Source: Nocardia mexicana NBRC 108244 | Lineage (GTDB): Bacteria > Actinomycetota > Actinomycetes > Mycobacteriales > Mycobacteriaceae | DNA length: 64,000 nt | Reading direction: 5' to 3' | Assembly (NCBI RefSeq): GCF_001613165.1 | Contig: NZ_BDBV01000021.1 | Coordinates: 162,581-226,580 of the forward strand | Part shown: piece after piece, positions 10,662-18,936 of the stretch | Position numbering within the stretch: position 1 is the stretch's first letter | How the letters are laid out: each line of letters begins with the position of its first letter | Notes under the pieces: generated by a model | Databases searched by the model: none | What the model was told of the DNA's origin: nothing | The model's input: the letters and a program-made list of their open reading frames with translations, nothing else | Program-made: the position numbers and the translations under genes

Positions 10662-11717
10662 ATGTCTGTGGTGCAACCAGCCGAAGTGGATCGTGATGTC
10701 GTCGATTTCGCGATCGTCGGGCAGTGGATGGATGAGCAGGGCCTACCCCGGGGCGACTTCGAGGAGGTCGCGCCGCTGGGCGGCGGCACCCAGAACATCA
10801 TGCTGCGATTCACCCGCGGCGGCCGCGACTACGTGCTGCGCCGCGGCCCGAAACACCTGCGCGCCAAGAGCAACGAGGTGATCCGCCGCGAGGCCCGGCT
10901 GCTCGGCGCGCTGTCTGGCACCGGCGTGCGCGCACCCGAGGTGATCGCCGCCTGTCCCGACGAGTCCGTGCTCGGCGCGGTCTTCTACCTGATGGAGCCG
11001 ATCACCGGCTTCAATCCGCAGAACGAGCTGCCGCCCCTGCACGCGGGCGATTCGGAGATCCGGCGGCAGATGGGTCTGTCGGCGGTGGAGGCCATCGCGC
11101 GGCTGGGCTCGCTCGACTACCGGGCGCTGGGCCTGGCGGACTACGGCAAGCCGGAGGGTTTCCTGGAGCGGCAGGTGCCGCGCTGGCTGGGCGAACTCGA
11201 ATCCTACGGCGCCAACGCGGGCTACCCCGGGCCGGAGATCCCGGGCGTCGAGCAGGTCGGCGACTGGCTCGACCGCAATCGCCCCACCGACTGGCGGCCG
11301 GGCATCCTGCACGGCGACTGCCACCTGGCGAACATGATGTTCTCCTTCGACGGCCCGCAGGTGGCGGCGATGGTCGACTGGGAGATGTCGACCATCGGCG
11401 ATCCGCTGCTGGATCTGGGCTGGCAGATCGCGACCCGCCCCGAGCCGGGCACCACGAAGGGCGCGCTGGTCGGCAAGTTGGGCGAGGTCGGCGGCCTGCC
11501 GACGCCGCAGGAGATGGTCGCGCACTACGGGAAGTTCTCCGATCGGGACCTGAGCAGCGTCACCTGGTACACGGTGCTGGCCTGCTTCAAGCTGGGCATC
11601 GTCCTGGAGGGCACACACGCCCGTGCGTTCGCGGGCAAGGCGCCCAAGCAGGTCGGCGACTTCCTGCACGCCATCACCCTCGAGCTGTTCGATATGGCGC
11701 GGGGGCTGATGGAGTGA
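10662..11717 (+). CDS. Phosphotransferase (aminoglycoside phosphotransferase-like kinase)
   Basis: 351 residues with a nucleotide loop GGGTQN near residue 42, the Brenner motif HGDCHLANMMF near 220 and the metal motif DWEMSTIGDPLLDLGW near 243. This is the ACAD10/APH branch often found with acyl-CoA dehydrogenases, rather than a drug-resistance enzyme. The substrate is unknown. It is divergent from pabAB with about 95 bp between starts. ATG at 10662 chosen over two upstream ATGs by family length. Confidence 0.8.
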   Translation: MSVVQPAEVDRDVVDFAIVGQWMDEQGLPRGDFEEVAPLGGGTQNIMLRFTRGGRDYVLRRGPKHLRAKSNEVIRREARLLGALSGTGVRAPEVIAACPDESVLGAVFYLMEPITGFNPQNELPPLHAGDSEIRRQMGLSAVEAIARLGSLDYRALGLADYGKPEGFLERQVPRWLGELESYGANAGYPGPEIPGVEQVGDWLDRNRPTDWRPGILHGDCHLANMMFSFDGPQVAAMVDWEMSTIGDPLLDLGWQIATRPEPGTTKGALVGKLGEVGGLPTPQEMVAHYGKFSDRDLSSVTWYTVLACFKLGIVLEGTHARAFAGKAPKQVGDFLHAITLELFDMARGLME

Positions 11718-11898
11718 GTCCGGCCCGCGCGGACACGAAGCGCAGGTTCGCGGCGGTAATTGCCGCGTCGGACCGAATCGTGACCGCTGAGGCCGGGTTC
11801 CTCCGCGTGCGAGGTCACCTGCCTACGCGGCCGTTTCTCTCCGACAATTGGCAGTATTTTTATGGCGAATGATTTACAGCCACATTAGGTTGGGCGGC

Positions 11899-12477
11899 AT
11901 GCCGATCGTTCCCGATGACAAGGACTGGACCTGGGTCCTGGAGAAGACGTGCCCGGAGTGCGGGTTCGACGGGCCCGCGACCGCCTTCGAGGAGGTCCCG
12001 GGGCTGGTGCGCGATGCCGCCGCCCGCTTCACCACGGTGTTGGGGCGCCCGGATGCGGCGGTGCGCCCGGACGATTCGACGTGGTCGCCACTGGAATACG
12101 CGGCGCATGTGCGCGACGTGTGCCGGATCTTCGCGCACCGCCTCGACATCACCCTCGCCGGTGCGGACGCCGCGCCGGGCCCGGTGATCCCGGCGTACGA
12201 CACCACCGTCACCCTCGGCAGCGGCCTGCCGATGTTCGCGAACTGGGACCAGGACGCCACGGCCGAGGCGGCCCGCTACGGTGAGCAGAATCCGGCCGTC
12301 GTCGCCGGTGACCTGCGTGCCGCCGCCGAAAACGTCTCCGGCGCTTTCGAATCCGTGCCCGCCGCGGAACGGACCCGCGCAGCCCGCCGCAGCAACGGCT
12401 CCGAATTCACCGTCGACTCCATGTCGGTCTACTTCGCCCACGACCTCGTCCACCACCTGCACGACGTCCACGCCTGA
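11899..12477 (+). CDS. DinB-superfamily protein
   Basis: 192 residues. The segments WSPLEYAAHVRDVC and YFAHDLVHHLHDV supply the His residues of a DinB/mycothiol-maleylpyruvate-isomerase-like metal site on a four-helix bundle. An N-terminal CPECGF adds a possible extra metal knuckle. Members often use thiol cofactors such as mycothiol or bacillithiol; the specific reaction is unknown. The ATG at 11899 follows TTGGGCGGC. Confidence 0.7.
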   Translation: MPIVPDDKDWTWVLEKTCPECGFDGPATAFEEVPGLVRDAAARFTTVLGRPDAAVRPDDSTWSPLEYAAHVRDVCRIFAHRLDITLAGADAAPGPVIPAYDTTVTLGSGLPMFANWDQDATAEAARYGEQNPAVVAGDLRAAAENVSGAFESVPAAERTRAARRSNGSEFTVDSMSVYFAHDLVHHLHDVHA

Positions 12478-12497
12478 CCGCCCCGGACATCCTTGTC

Positions 12498-12546
12498 GCA
12501 CCCCCTGCGTGTTCCCGCACCCCGTACACGCCCCTGCAGGGGGTGC
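12498..12546. repeat. Inverted repeat and dispersed CGCACCCC element, copy 1
   Basis: Perfect 11-nt arms GCACCCCCTGC (12498-12508) and GCAGGGGGTGC (12536-12546) enclose 27 nt. The left part resembles a second element at 13857-13896; the two flank the hydrolase gene. It could also end transcription of the convergent genes. Confidence 0.45.
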
Positions 12547-12589
12547 GTGAGCGGGCAAGGGGTGCGGCGAATGCTGCGGAGCCGTGGGA

Positions 12590-13780
12590 TCAGAGGCAGC
12601 GCAGCAGGGCTTGGCGGAGGTTGCGGGCGCGGGCGTCGTCGAGGACGGCGACACCGAGGCGGTTCATGACGTAGCCGAAGCCGAGACCGGTTGCGGGATC
12701 GGCGAATCCGAACGAACCGCCGTAACCGGTGGTGCCGTAGGCGCGGCGGTCGGAGCCGAAACGGAAAGCGCCGCAGGACTTCCGGAATCCGAGGTGGTAG
12801 CGGCTGCGGGTGAGCAGGACGAGATCGTCGGCGGGCACGTCGTCGGCGGTATCGGGGGTGGCGAGCCGGTCCAGCACCGCTCCGTCGACGGGCAGCTCGC
12901 CGGTGCCCGCGGCGGCGGCGCCGTACACCCGGGCCAGCGATCGCGCGGTCCCGACACCGCCGCCACCCGGGCTCTCGACCCCGAGATACTCGCGCCGGGC
13001 GGCCTTGGCGGGCGCGCCGACACGCGGACTGCTGAGTGCCTCGTAGGTCAGCCCGCGCTTGGCATACAGCTGAATTCCGATGCGCAGCGGCACATCTCGC
13101 TCGTAACGCAGGATATCCAGGCCCGCGGTGTCCGACAGGGTGGCGACGCGGTCGATCGGCTCCTCGCCGGGCAGGCCGATGAAGAAGTCCAAACCCAATG
13201 GCGCGGCGAACTCTTCGGCGAAGATCCGGCCGAGCGAGCGGTGCCGCGGATCGACCCGGCGGATCAGCTCGCCCTGGTACAGCCCGGCGGTGAGCGGGTG
13301 GTAGCCGTGCCGGGTTCCGGGCCGCCACATCGGCTGCTGCGCCGCGAGAATGGCGGAGAGGTGGTCCGGATCGGCCATATCGCTCAGCCGCACCACCCGG
13401 TCGAGCACGGGTAGCCCGGCCTGATGGTCGATCAGCTGCCGCACGGTCACCGATTCCTTACCGCGCGTGCCGAATTCGGGCCAGTACTGCGCCACCGGAC
13501 GCTCGTAGTCGAGCACCCCGCGCGAGACCGCGGCGGCGACCACGAAGGCCGCCATGCCTTTCGTCGAGGAGAACACCGGCACGATGGTGTCCCGCTCCCA
13601 CGGCAGGGTCCGCCGCCGATCCCGGTGCCCGGCCCACAGATCCACGACGGGACGATCCCCGGCATACACCGCGACCGCCGCCCCGATTTCGCCGTGCCGG
13701 GTGAAGTTGCGCCGGAAGGCATCGGCGACCGGCCCGAAGCCTGCGTCCACCTCGCCATGGACCGTGGGTGCTGCACTCAT
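12590..13780 (-). CDS. Serine hydrolase of the beta-lactamase/EstB family
   Basis: 396 residues. The class C-type nucleophile motif is SSTK near residue 71, and the tyrosine motif reads GYHP near 160. A late GTTGYGGS near the C-terminus stands in for the KTG motif. Members act as esterases or carboxypeptidases more often than as beta-lactamases. No signal peptide is seen, so it is probably cytosolic. The ATG at 13780 was chosen by homologous length; an upstream GTG would add 16 residues. Confidence 0.75.
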   Translation of the reverse strand: MSAAPTVHGEVDAGFGPVADAFRRNFTRHGEIGAAVAVYAGDRPVVDLWAGHRDRRRTLPWERDTIVPVFSSTKGMAAFVVAAAVSRGVLDYERPVAQYWPEFGTRGKESVTVRQLIDHQAGLPVLDRVVRLSDMADPDHLSAILAAQQPMWRPGTRHGYHPLTAGLYQGELIRRVDPRHRSLGRIFAEEFAAPLGLDFFIGLPGEEPIDRVATLSDTAGLDILRYERDVPLRIGIQLYAKRGLTYEALSSPRVGAPAKAARREYLGVESPGGGGVGTARSLARVYGAAAAGTGELPVDGAVLDRLATPDTADDVPADDLVLLTRSRYHLGFRKSCGAFRFGSDRRAYGTTGYGGSFGFADPATGLGFGYVMNRLGVAVLDDARARNLRQALLRCL

Positions 13781-13856
13781 GATGCCCCCGATCGTATCGG
13801 TGCGAATGTGCGCCCCGCCCCCCGTCACCCGCTCTCGCCCGGTGCACCTCGAACCG

Positions 13857-13896
13857 CCGCACCCCGTGCGTGTTCACGCACTCCCTGCATGCCCCG
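13857..13896. repeat. Dispersed CGCACCCC element, copy 2
   Basis: This stretch shares CGCACCCC, then TGCGTGTTC and CGCAC with 12497-12520, differing at a few positions. The pair brackets the beta-lactamase-family gene on its two sides. Confidence 0.4.
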
Positions 13897-14031
13897 CGGC
13901 CGATGCGGGAATCGGTGGGAAGTGCGGCAATGTCCGGGCCCGTCCCTCGGGCGCGGGACCGGGGTGCGGCGGTGTCGATTCGACGGTGGGGCCGGTTGGG
14001 TGCGCCGGGCGCCGAGTCGTAGGCTCGTCGC

Positions 14032-14865
14032 GTGCGAGCGCTGGAGCAGATTCGGGAGTGGCCGGTTCGGCATGCTGCCGCGGGAGTTGTCGCCGCGCGG
14101 GGCGTGGTGGGGAGCGAGGGCGACGGCGAACGGGTGTTCGCGCTCGCCTCCGTGACGAAACCGCTTGTGGCGTATGCCGTCCTGGTGGCCGTGGAGGAGG
14201 GCGCGTTCGAGCTGGATCAGCCCGCCGGGCCGCCCGGATCCACGGTGCGGCACCTGTTGGCGCACACCTCCGGTCTGGCCTTCGACACCAACGTGATCAT
14301 GGCCGAGCCGGGGGAGCGGCGCATCTACTCCAGCTCGGGATTCGAGGTGCTGGCACAGTTCGTCGCCGAGCAGACCGGATTCGCCTTCGCCGATTATCTG
14401 CACGAGGCAGTATTCGAACCTCTCGAAATGAAATCCTCGGTCCTGACGGGTTCGCCCGGACACGGGGCGCGGTCCTCGCTGAACGACATGCTGCGTTTCG
14501 CCGGAGAGTTGCTGAACCCGTCGCTGCTTTCCGGGCAAACCCTCGCCGCCGCCACCGAGGTGCAATTTCCCGGTCGCAACGGTGTGCTGCCCGGTTATGG
14601 CTCGCAGCGCCCCAACGATTGGGGTCTGGGATTCGAGATCCGGGACCATAAAATTCCGCATTGGACGGGTGGCGCGAACTCGCCGCGCAGCTACGGCCAC
14701 TTCGGTCAGTCGGGCACCTTCCTGTGGGTGGATCCGGAGCTCCGAGTGGCGTGCGTGGCGCTGAGCGACGAGAATTTCGGCGACTGGGCTCGTGCGGTAT
14801 GGCCGACGTTCAGCGATGCGGTGATCGCGGAGATCAACGGATCGCACGACACGGCAGCGAAGTAA
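14032..14865 (+). CDS. Second serine beta-lactamase-fold hydrolase
   Basis: 277 residues with SVTK near residue 40 as nucleophile motif, YSSSG near 103 as the Tyr motif, and HFGQSG near 224 replacing KTG. It is shorter than its neighbour and only distantly similar, so recent duplication is unlikely. No signal peptide or membrane segment is seen. The GTG start at 14032 gives the N-terminus MRALEQIREW. Substrate unknown; cytosolic esterase or D-aminopeptidase-like roles are possible. Confidence 0.75.
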   Translation: MRALEQIREWPVRHAAAGVVAARGVVGSEGDGERVFALASVTKPLVAYAVLVAVEEGAFELDQPAGPPGSTVRHLLAHTSGLAFDTNVIMAEPGERRIYSSSGFEVLAQFVAEQTGFAFADYLHEAVFEPLEMKSSVLTGSPGHGARSSLNDMLRFAGELLNPSLLSGQTLAAATEVQFPGRNGVLPGYGSQRPNDWGLGFEIRDHKIPHWTGGANSPRSYGHFGQSGTFLWVDPELRVACVALSDENFGDWARAVWPTFSDAVIAEINGSHDTAAK

Positions 14866-14959
14866 CACCCGTAACTTCGGGCACTCCAGTAAACTCGGGC
14901 AACGCCGGCTCGACGGGATGTTGGGGAAGACGTCCTACGTCGAAGCTGGAGGTGTACTG

Positions 14960-15493
14960 GTGCGCGGATCGAATCAGTTCGCGGACGTGACGGCGGGTGT
15001 CGTATACATCCATTCGTCGCCTGCCGCGCTGTGCCCGCACATCGAGTGGTCGCTCTCCTCGACGCTGAAGTCTCCGGCGAAATTGCGCTGGACATCGCAG
15101 CCCGCGGCGCCCGGGCAACTGCGTGCGACCACGGACTGGGTCGGCCCGGTCGGCACCGGATCCCGGATTGCCACGGCATTGCGCGCGTGGCCGATGTTGC
15201 GATTCGAAGTCACCGAGGATCCCAGCGAAGGGGTGGACGGTGAACGCTATAGTTTCTCCCCCGGTCTGGGGTTGTGGCGCGGCGCCACGAGTGCCAACGG
15301 CGACGTAATGGTGGGGGAAATGCGACTACGGGAAATTGTGCGGGCCGCGCGCGAACGTGGCCGCCACACCCCCGCCGAACTGACCGCCGAGATCGACCGC
15401 GCGCTGGGTACCCCGTGGGACGACGACCTCGAGCCCTTTCGCTGGGGTGGCGAGGGCGCCGAGGTGACCTGGCTGCGCCGCGACGTGGGCTGA
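14960..15493 (+). CDS. DUF3145 family protein
   Basis: 177 residues. The N-terminus (RGSNQFADVTAGVVYIHSSP) and the segment CPHIEWSLSS are typical of DUF3145, a conserved actinobacterial family of unknown function. The GTG at 14960 has GGAGG nearby and matches the usual family start; an ATG 42 nt upstream would add residues that the family lacks. No membrane segment or enzyme motif is visible. Confidence 0.8.
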   Translation: MRGSNQFADVTAGVVYIHSSPAALCPHIEWSLSSTLKSPAKLRWTSQPAAPGQLRATTDWVGPVGTGSRIATALRAWPMLRFEVTEDPSEGVDGERYSFSPGLGLWRGATSANGDVMVGEMRLREIVRAARERGRHTPAELTAEIDRALGTPWDDDLEPFRWGGEGAEVTWLRRDVG

Positions 15494-15654
15494 AGTATCG
15501 GTCTGTCAGGCTCGACCGTGTCCGGTGCGGACGTCGGTTCGGGCTCGCTTGCAGCAGGTCGGAGGGGGTTCTGGGGGCCCGAGGGCCGACCGGTTCGGAG
15601 TCGCTGTCGTGTCATGTGGCACAGTCGTGGCAGCACGGAGCGGAGGGAGCGGGG

Positions 15655-16671
15655 GTGTACGGGGAGCGGGTTCTCATCGAGACGCTGGGGGAGCGAGAGA
15701 CCTGGACCGCGCTGGCCGTCGACGGCCGGCCGGCGCAGTGGCGGTCGGTGCTGCGCGTGCTGTCGCCGGAGACGCTGCGGATCGTGGTCGCGGCGTTCGA
15801 GCGCGCGGAGGCGGTCGAGGCCGAGGTGCCCTCACGATTGCCGGGCGACCGCCGGACGATGACGGTGTCCGCTACGCCGGTAGTAGGCCCGGACACGCGG
15901 GCGCACGCCGTGCAGGTCCGCACCACGCCGGCGGGTGCTGCCCTGCCCGCGCCGTATTCCGTTGCCGCATTCGGATATTCGGCGGATACGCGAGCGATCC
16001 AGCTCGGCGATCAGGCCGCGGGCTGGACGGTTCCGGCGGACCGCGCGAATTGGACTGTCCCCGAAGCGTTTCGGTACGTCGAACGATTCGACGGCTCGAT
16101 GGATCTGCTCCTACGCACCTTGGATCCGAGCGAACATCAGCGGTGGGCAGGCGATCTCACCGCTCGCGTCGAGGGGCACCCGCGGCGCTACCGCCTGGCC
16201 CTGCGCAGCGGTGCGGACCGGCAGGAGTGGCGGGGGCTGCTGCACGATCTCACCGATCACCTTGTGCCCGAACCGATCTCGCTGGACGGAGCCACACTGT
16301 CGGCGCTCGGACAGCAGCGGTCCGGGCGGGGCCACCTCGTCCTCGCCGACGTCCGCGACGTCCGGTTGATCCGCTGGGTCACCGACCCGGTGCCCGGGAT
16401 TCAATGGAAGGGCACGGTCGACGACCGCGACACCCCGCACCCGGACGACGTGGTCCGCATCTTCTCGACGGTCGGCGACATGGTGCGCGCGGGAGCGATG
16501 CACGCCCGCATCGGCGAGGTCCGACTGCGCCGCATCGGCGGCGGCTGGACGGTCGTCGACGCCCGCTGCACCGTACTCCCCGCCCCGGGCACACCCGCCC
16601 TCATGCTCATCGAACTCACCATCACCGGGACATCCGACGACCCCGACCCGACCGAGCCGTTCGCTCCGTAA
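15655..16671 (+). CDS. PAS/GAF-like domain protein, probably DUF5593
   Basis: 338 residues with no signal peptide. The central region (from about 85 to 190) with PYSVAAFGYSADTRAIQLG and the C-terminal region from about 225 both look like PAS-type sensor folds. It resembles actinobacterial DUF5593 proteins, but I base that on general similarity only. No catalytic or DNA-binding motif is visible. The GTG at 15655 follows GGAGGGAGCGG. It could be a ligand-sensing regulator partner. Confidence 0.55.
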   Translation: MYGERVLIETLGERETWTALAVDGRPAQWRSVLRVLSPETLRIVVAAFERAEAVEAEVPSRLPGDRRTMTVSATPVVGPDTRAHAVQVRTTPAGAALPAPYSVAAFGYSADTRAIQLGDQAAGWTVPADRANWTVPEAFRYVERFDGSMDLLLRTLDPSEHQRWAGDLTARVEGHPRRYRLALRSGADRQEWRGLLHDLTDHLVPEPISLDGATLSALGQQRSGRGHLVLADVRDVRLIRWVTDPVPGIQWKGTVDDRDTPHPDDVVRIFSTVGDMVRAGAMHARIGEVRLRRIGGGWTVVDARCTVLPAPGTPALMLIELTITGTSDDPDPTEPFAP

Positions 16672-16829
16672 TCTCGGCACGCTCCTGTTCGATTCCGGCC
16701 AAAAGCGCGCCGGAAATACCGAATGGTGGTGTGCCGCAGGAGGATGCAGTGGCAGCGTGCCGATCCCGGCTGCCTGCAAGATATCGGCCGATTGTCACCG
16801 GCTCATCCCGGCGTCGTCCGCCCCTTACG

Positions 16830-16979
16830 ATCCCGGCGTCGGCTCACCCCATTGTCACCCCGGCGTCGGCTCACCCCCATTGTCATCCCGGCGTCGGCTC
16901 ACCCCCATTGTCATCCCGGCGTCGGCTCACCCCCCCATTGTCATCCCGGCGTCGGCTCACCCCCCATTGTCATCCCGGC
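16830..16979. repeat. Tandem array of about five 28-31 bp units
   Basis: Units begin at about 16832, 16858, 16887, 16916 and 16947, each holding CCCGGCGTCGGCTCACCCC and then CATTGTCAT. Spacing changes only by the number of C residues, and the array runs into the dctA stop codon. A degenerate unit lies at 16804. The rest of 16672-16829 holds no gene that I can support. Confidence 0.85.
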
Positions 16980-18322
16980 ATGCTCTTGGCCGGGACGTCC
17001 CCATCCAGCACCCTGTGCATCCGCGACTTGTCCAGCTGTCCTTCCCAATTCGCGACGACCAGGGTCGCGACGCAATTGCCGAGCAGGTTGACCGATACCC
17101 GCATCGAATCCATGATGCGGTCCGCGCCGAGCAGCACCGCGACGGCCGCGACGGGTATGGATCCGTGGCCGATGGCGGAGATGGTGGCCGACAGCGCCAG
17201 GAAGGACGAACCCGGCACGCCCGCCATGCCCTTGGAGGTGAGCATGAGCACCAGCAGCGCCGTAATCTGTTCTCCCACACTGAGGTCCACGCCCAGCGCC
17301 TGTGCCAGGAAGAGTACGCAGATCGACAGGTACAGGGTGGCGCCGTCGAGGTTGAACGAATATCCGGTCGGAATCACCAGGCCCGTGCACGCCCGCGAAC
17401 ATCCGGCGTCGGTCAGCTTGGTCATGATGCGCGGCAGCACCACTTCGGTGGAGGCGGTGCCCAGCGCCAGGAACAGCTCGTCCTTGATGTAGCGCAGCAG
17501 CTTCCACGGATTCACGCCCGCGAACACCCGCACGATCGCCGCCAGCACCAGCAGGAACAGCACCGCGGCGAGATAGCAGCACGCGATCAGCTTGCCGTAG
17601 CTGCCCAGCGACGACAGCCCGTACTGCCCGATGATGTAGGCCATCGCCCCGAACGCGCCCAGCGGCGCCAGCCGCATGATCCACCCGATGATGACGAAGA
17701 AGATCTGCCCGATCTGATCGATGGCCTGCGGAATCATCGTCGGGACCCGCTCCCGGAACTTCGCCAGCGCGAGCCCGAACAGCACCGCGAAGAACAGCAC
17801 CTGCAGCAGCTGATTCTCCGCGAACGCCGAGATCACCGACGCCGGAATGATATTCAGCAGGAACTCGACGGTATGCGGCAGTTCGCCGTCACCGGTCTTC
17901 TTCGCCAGCTGATCCGCGCCCGTGGCCAGCGTCTGCGCGTCGATGTCGAACCCGCTGCCGGGCTTGACCAGGTTGCCGACCAGCAGCCCGAACAGCAGCG
18001 CGAACGTGGTGACGGCCTCGAAGTAGATCAGCGCCTTGACCCCGATCCGCCCCACCGACCTCATATCGCCGACGTGCGCGATGCCCAGCACCACCGTGCA
18101 GAACACGATCGGCGCGATCACCATCTTGATCAGCTTGATGAACCCGTCGGCGAGCGGTTTCAGGTCCGCGCCCACCCCCGGCCACAGCCAGCCCACCACG
18201 ATCCCGGCCACGATCGCCACGAGCAGCTGCACGAAAAGCGAGCTGTACCACCGCGAGCGGGGCGGTCGCGCACCGTCCTCATCGTCCCCCGAGACCTCGG
18301 GAGCATCGGTCACCACCGTCAT
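16970..18322 (-). CDS. dctA: C4-dicarboxylate:cation symporter DctA
   Basis: 450 residues of the DAACS family. Eight or so hydrophobic segments are visible, starting at SLFVQLLVAIVAGIVVGWLW. The substrate-site motifs are the serine-rich loop ALGTASTEVVLPR, the NLDGATLY motif on TM7 and GVPGSSFLAL on hairpin 2. It imports succinate, fumarate or malate with H+ or Na+. The ATG at 18322 is preferred to a TTG three codons upstream. Its last codons lie in a REP-like hairpin, perhaps a past insertion that changed the C-terminus. Confidence 0.85.
   Translation of the reverse strand: MTVVTDAPEVSGDDEDGARPPRSRWYSSLFVQLLVAIVAGIVVGWLWPGVGADLKPLADGFIKLIKMVIAPIVFCTVVLGIAHVGDMRSVGRIGVKALIYFEAVTTFALLFGLLVGNLVKPGSGFDIDAQTLATGADQLAKKTGDGELPHTVEFLLNIIPASVISAFAENQLLQVLFFAVLFGLALAKFRERVPTMIPQAIDQIGQIFFVIIGWIMRLAPLGAFGAMAYIIGQYGLSSLGSYGKLIACCYLAAVLFLLVLAAIVRVFAGVNPWKLLRYIKDELFLALGTASTEVVLPRIMTKLTDAGCSRACTGLVIPTGYSFNLDGATLYLSICVLFLAQALGVDLSVGEQITALLVLMLTSKGMAGVPGSSFLALSATISAIGHGSIPVAAVAVLLGADRIMDSMRVSVNLLGNCVATLVVANWEGQLDKSRMHRVLDGDVPAKSMPG
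16973..16995. repeat. REP-like hairpin with ATGCTCTTG loop (copy 2)
   Basis: A 7-bp stem TCCCGGC/GCCGGGA encloses the loop ATGCTCTTG. It lies inside the last codons of dctA, so the C-terminal residues AKSMPG are encoded by the element. The tandem array beside it repeats part of the same sequence. Confidence 0.55.
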
Positions 18323-18495
18323 GGCGGGCAAAACTATGCGCTACCTGTACCGCCCGCGTATCGCGCAAGTTACCGGCAGGCTACCTATTTCATATATGAA
18401 GTCCGCGGTGCCTCGCCGGTACGCTGGAAAGGCCGTGGCAGGGGACGGCCGACGGGCGGTCTCGGAACCGCGATCACCCGTCGGCCCGTCGCGCA

Positions 18496-18738
18496 TCACG
18501 TCTCGGGCGGGCTCTCCCCGTCGCGCAGCAGGCGCAGTTCCTCCGCCATCACCTTCAGCTTCTCGTCCACGAGGTACCGCAGCTCGATGACCTCGTGCCG
18601 CATGTCGATCTGCTCGTACTGCATGAGCACGTAGTCGTCGAGGATGCGCTGCACATCGTCCCGGGTCTGCGTGAGTTCCCGCTGCGTGGCGGCGAGTTCG
18701 GCCCGGGTGGCGGCGAGTTGTTGCTCCAGCGATGACAT
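18496..18738 (-). CDS. Small coiled-coil protein
   Basis: 80 residues starting at an ATG behind GAGGGGGAT. Heptad-like Leu/Ile positions run through nearly the whole length (LAATRAELAATQRELTQTRDD and on), so it should form a long helical coiled coil. No membrane segment or catalytic residue is seen. No named family recognised; it might be a structural or partner-binding protein. Confidence 0.6.
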   Translation of the reverse strand: MSSLEQQLAATRAELAATQRELTQTRDDVQRILDDYVLMQYEQIDMRHEVIELRYLVDEKLKVMAEELRLLRDGESPPET

Positions 18739-18936
18739 GAAATCCCCCTCGTGTGCCGTAGCGTGCGATGACAGGCAGCCTACGCGGCGAAGGTGACCAA
18801 CGAGGTCCCTGCAAACGGGAGTTGTCCACAGCGTGCAATCTGTCCACAGGCCGGAAGTGCCAGCAGGACAAGAGGAGTCGGACATGAAGAGGGGCGGGCT
18901 GCCCGATCGGACCGCCCGCCCCCACAGCACGACAGA

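Noticed and set aside
10662..11717. Aminoglycoside resistance gene
   Set aside because: The sequence fits the ACAD10-type phosphotransferase branch, found widely with lipid metabolism, and nothing nearby suggests drug resistance.
12590..14865. Recent duplication of the two serine hydrolases
   Set aside because: They differ in length and in all three motif regions and lie on opposite strands.
16830..16979. CRISPR array
   Set aside because: The repeats are directly adjacent with no unique spacers and vary only in C-run length; no cas gene is nearby.
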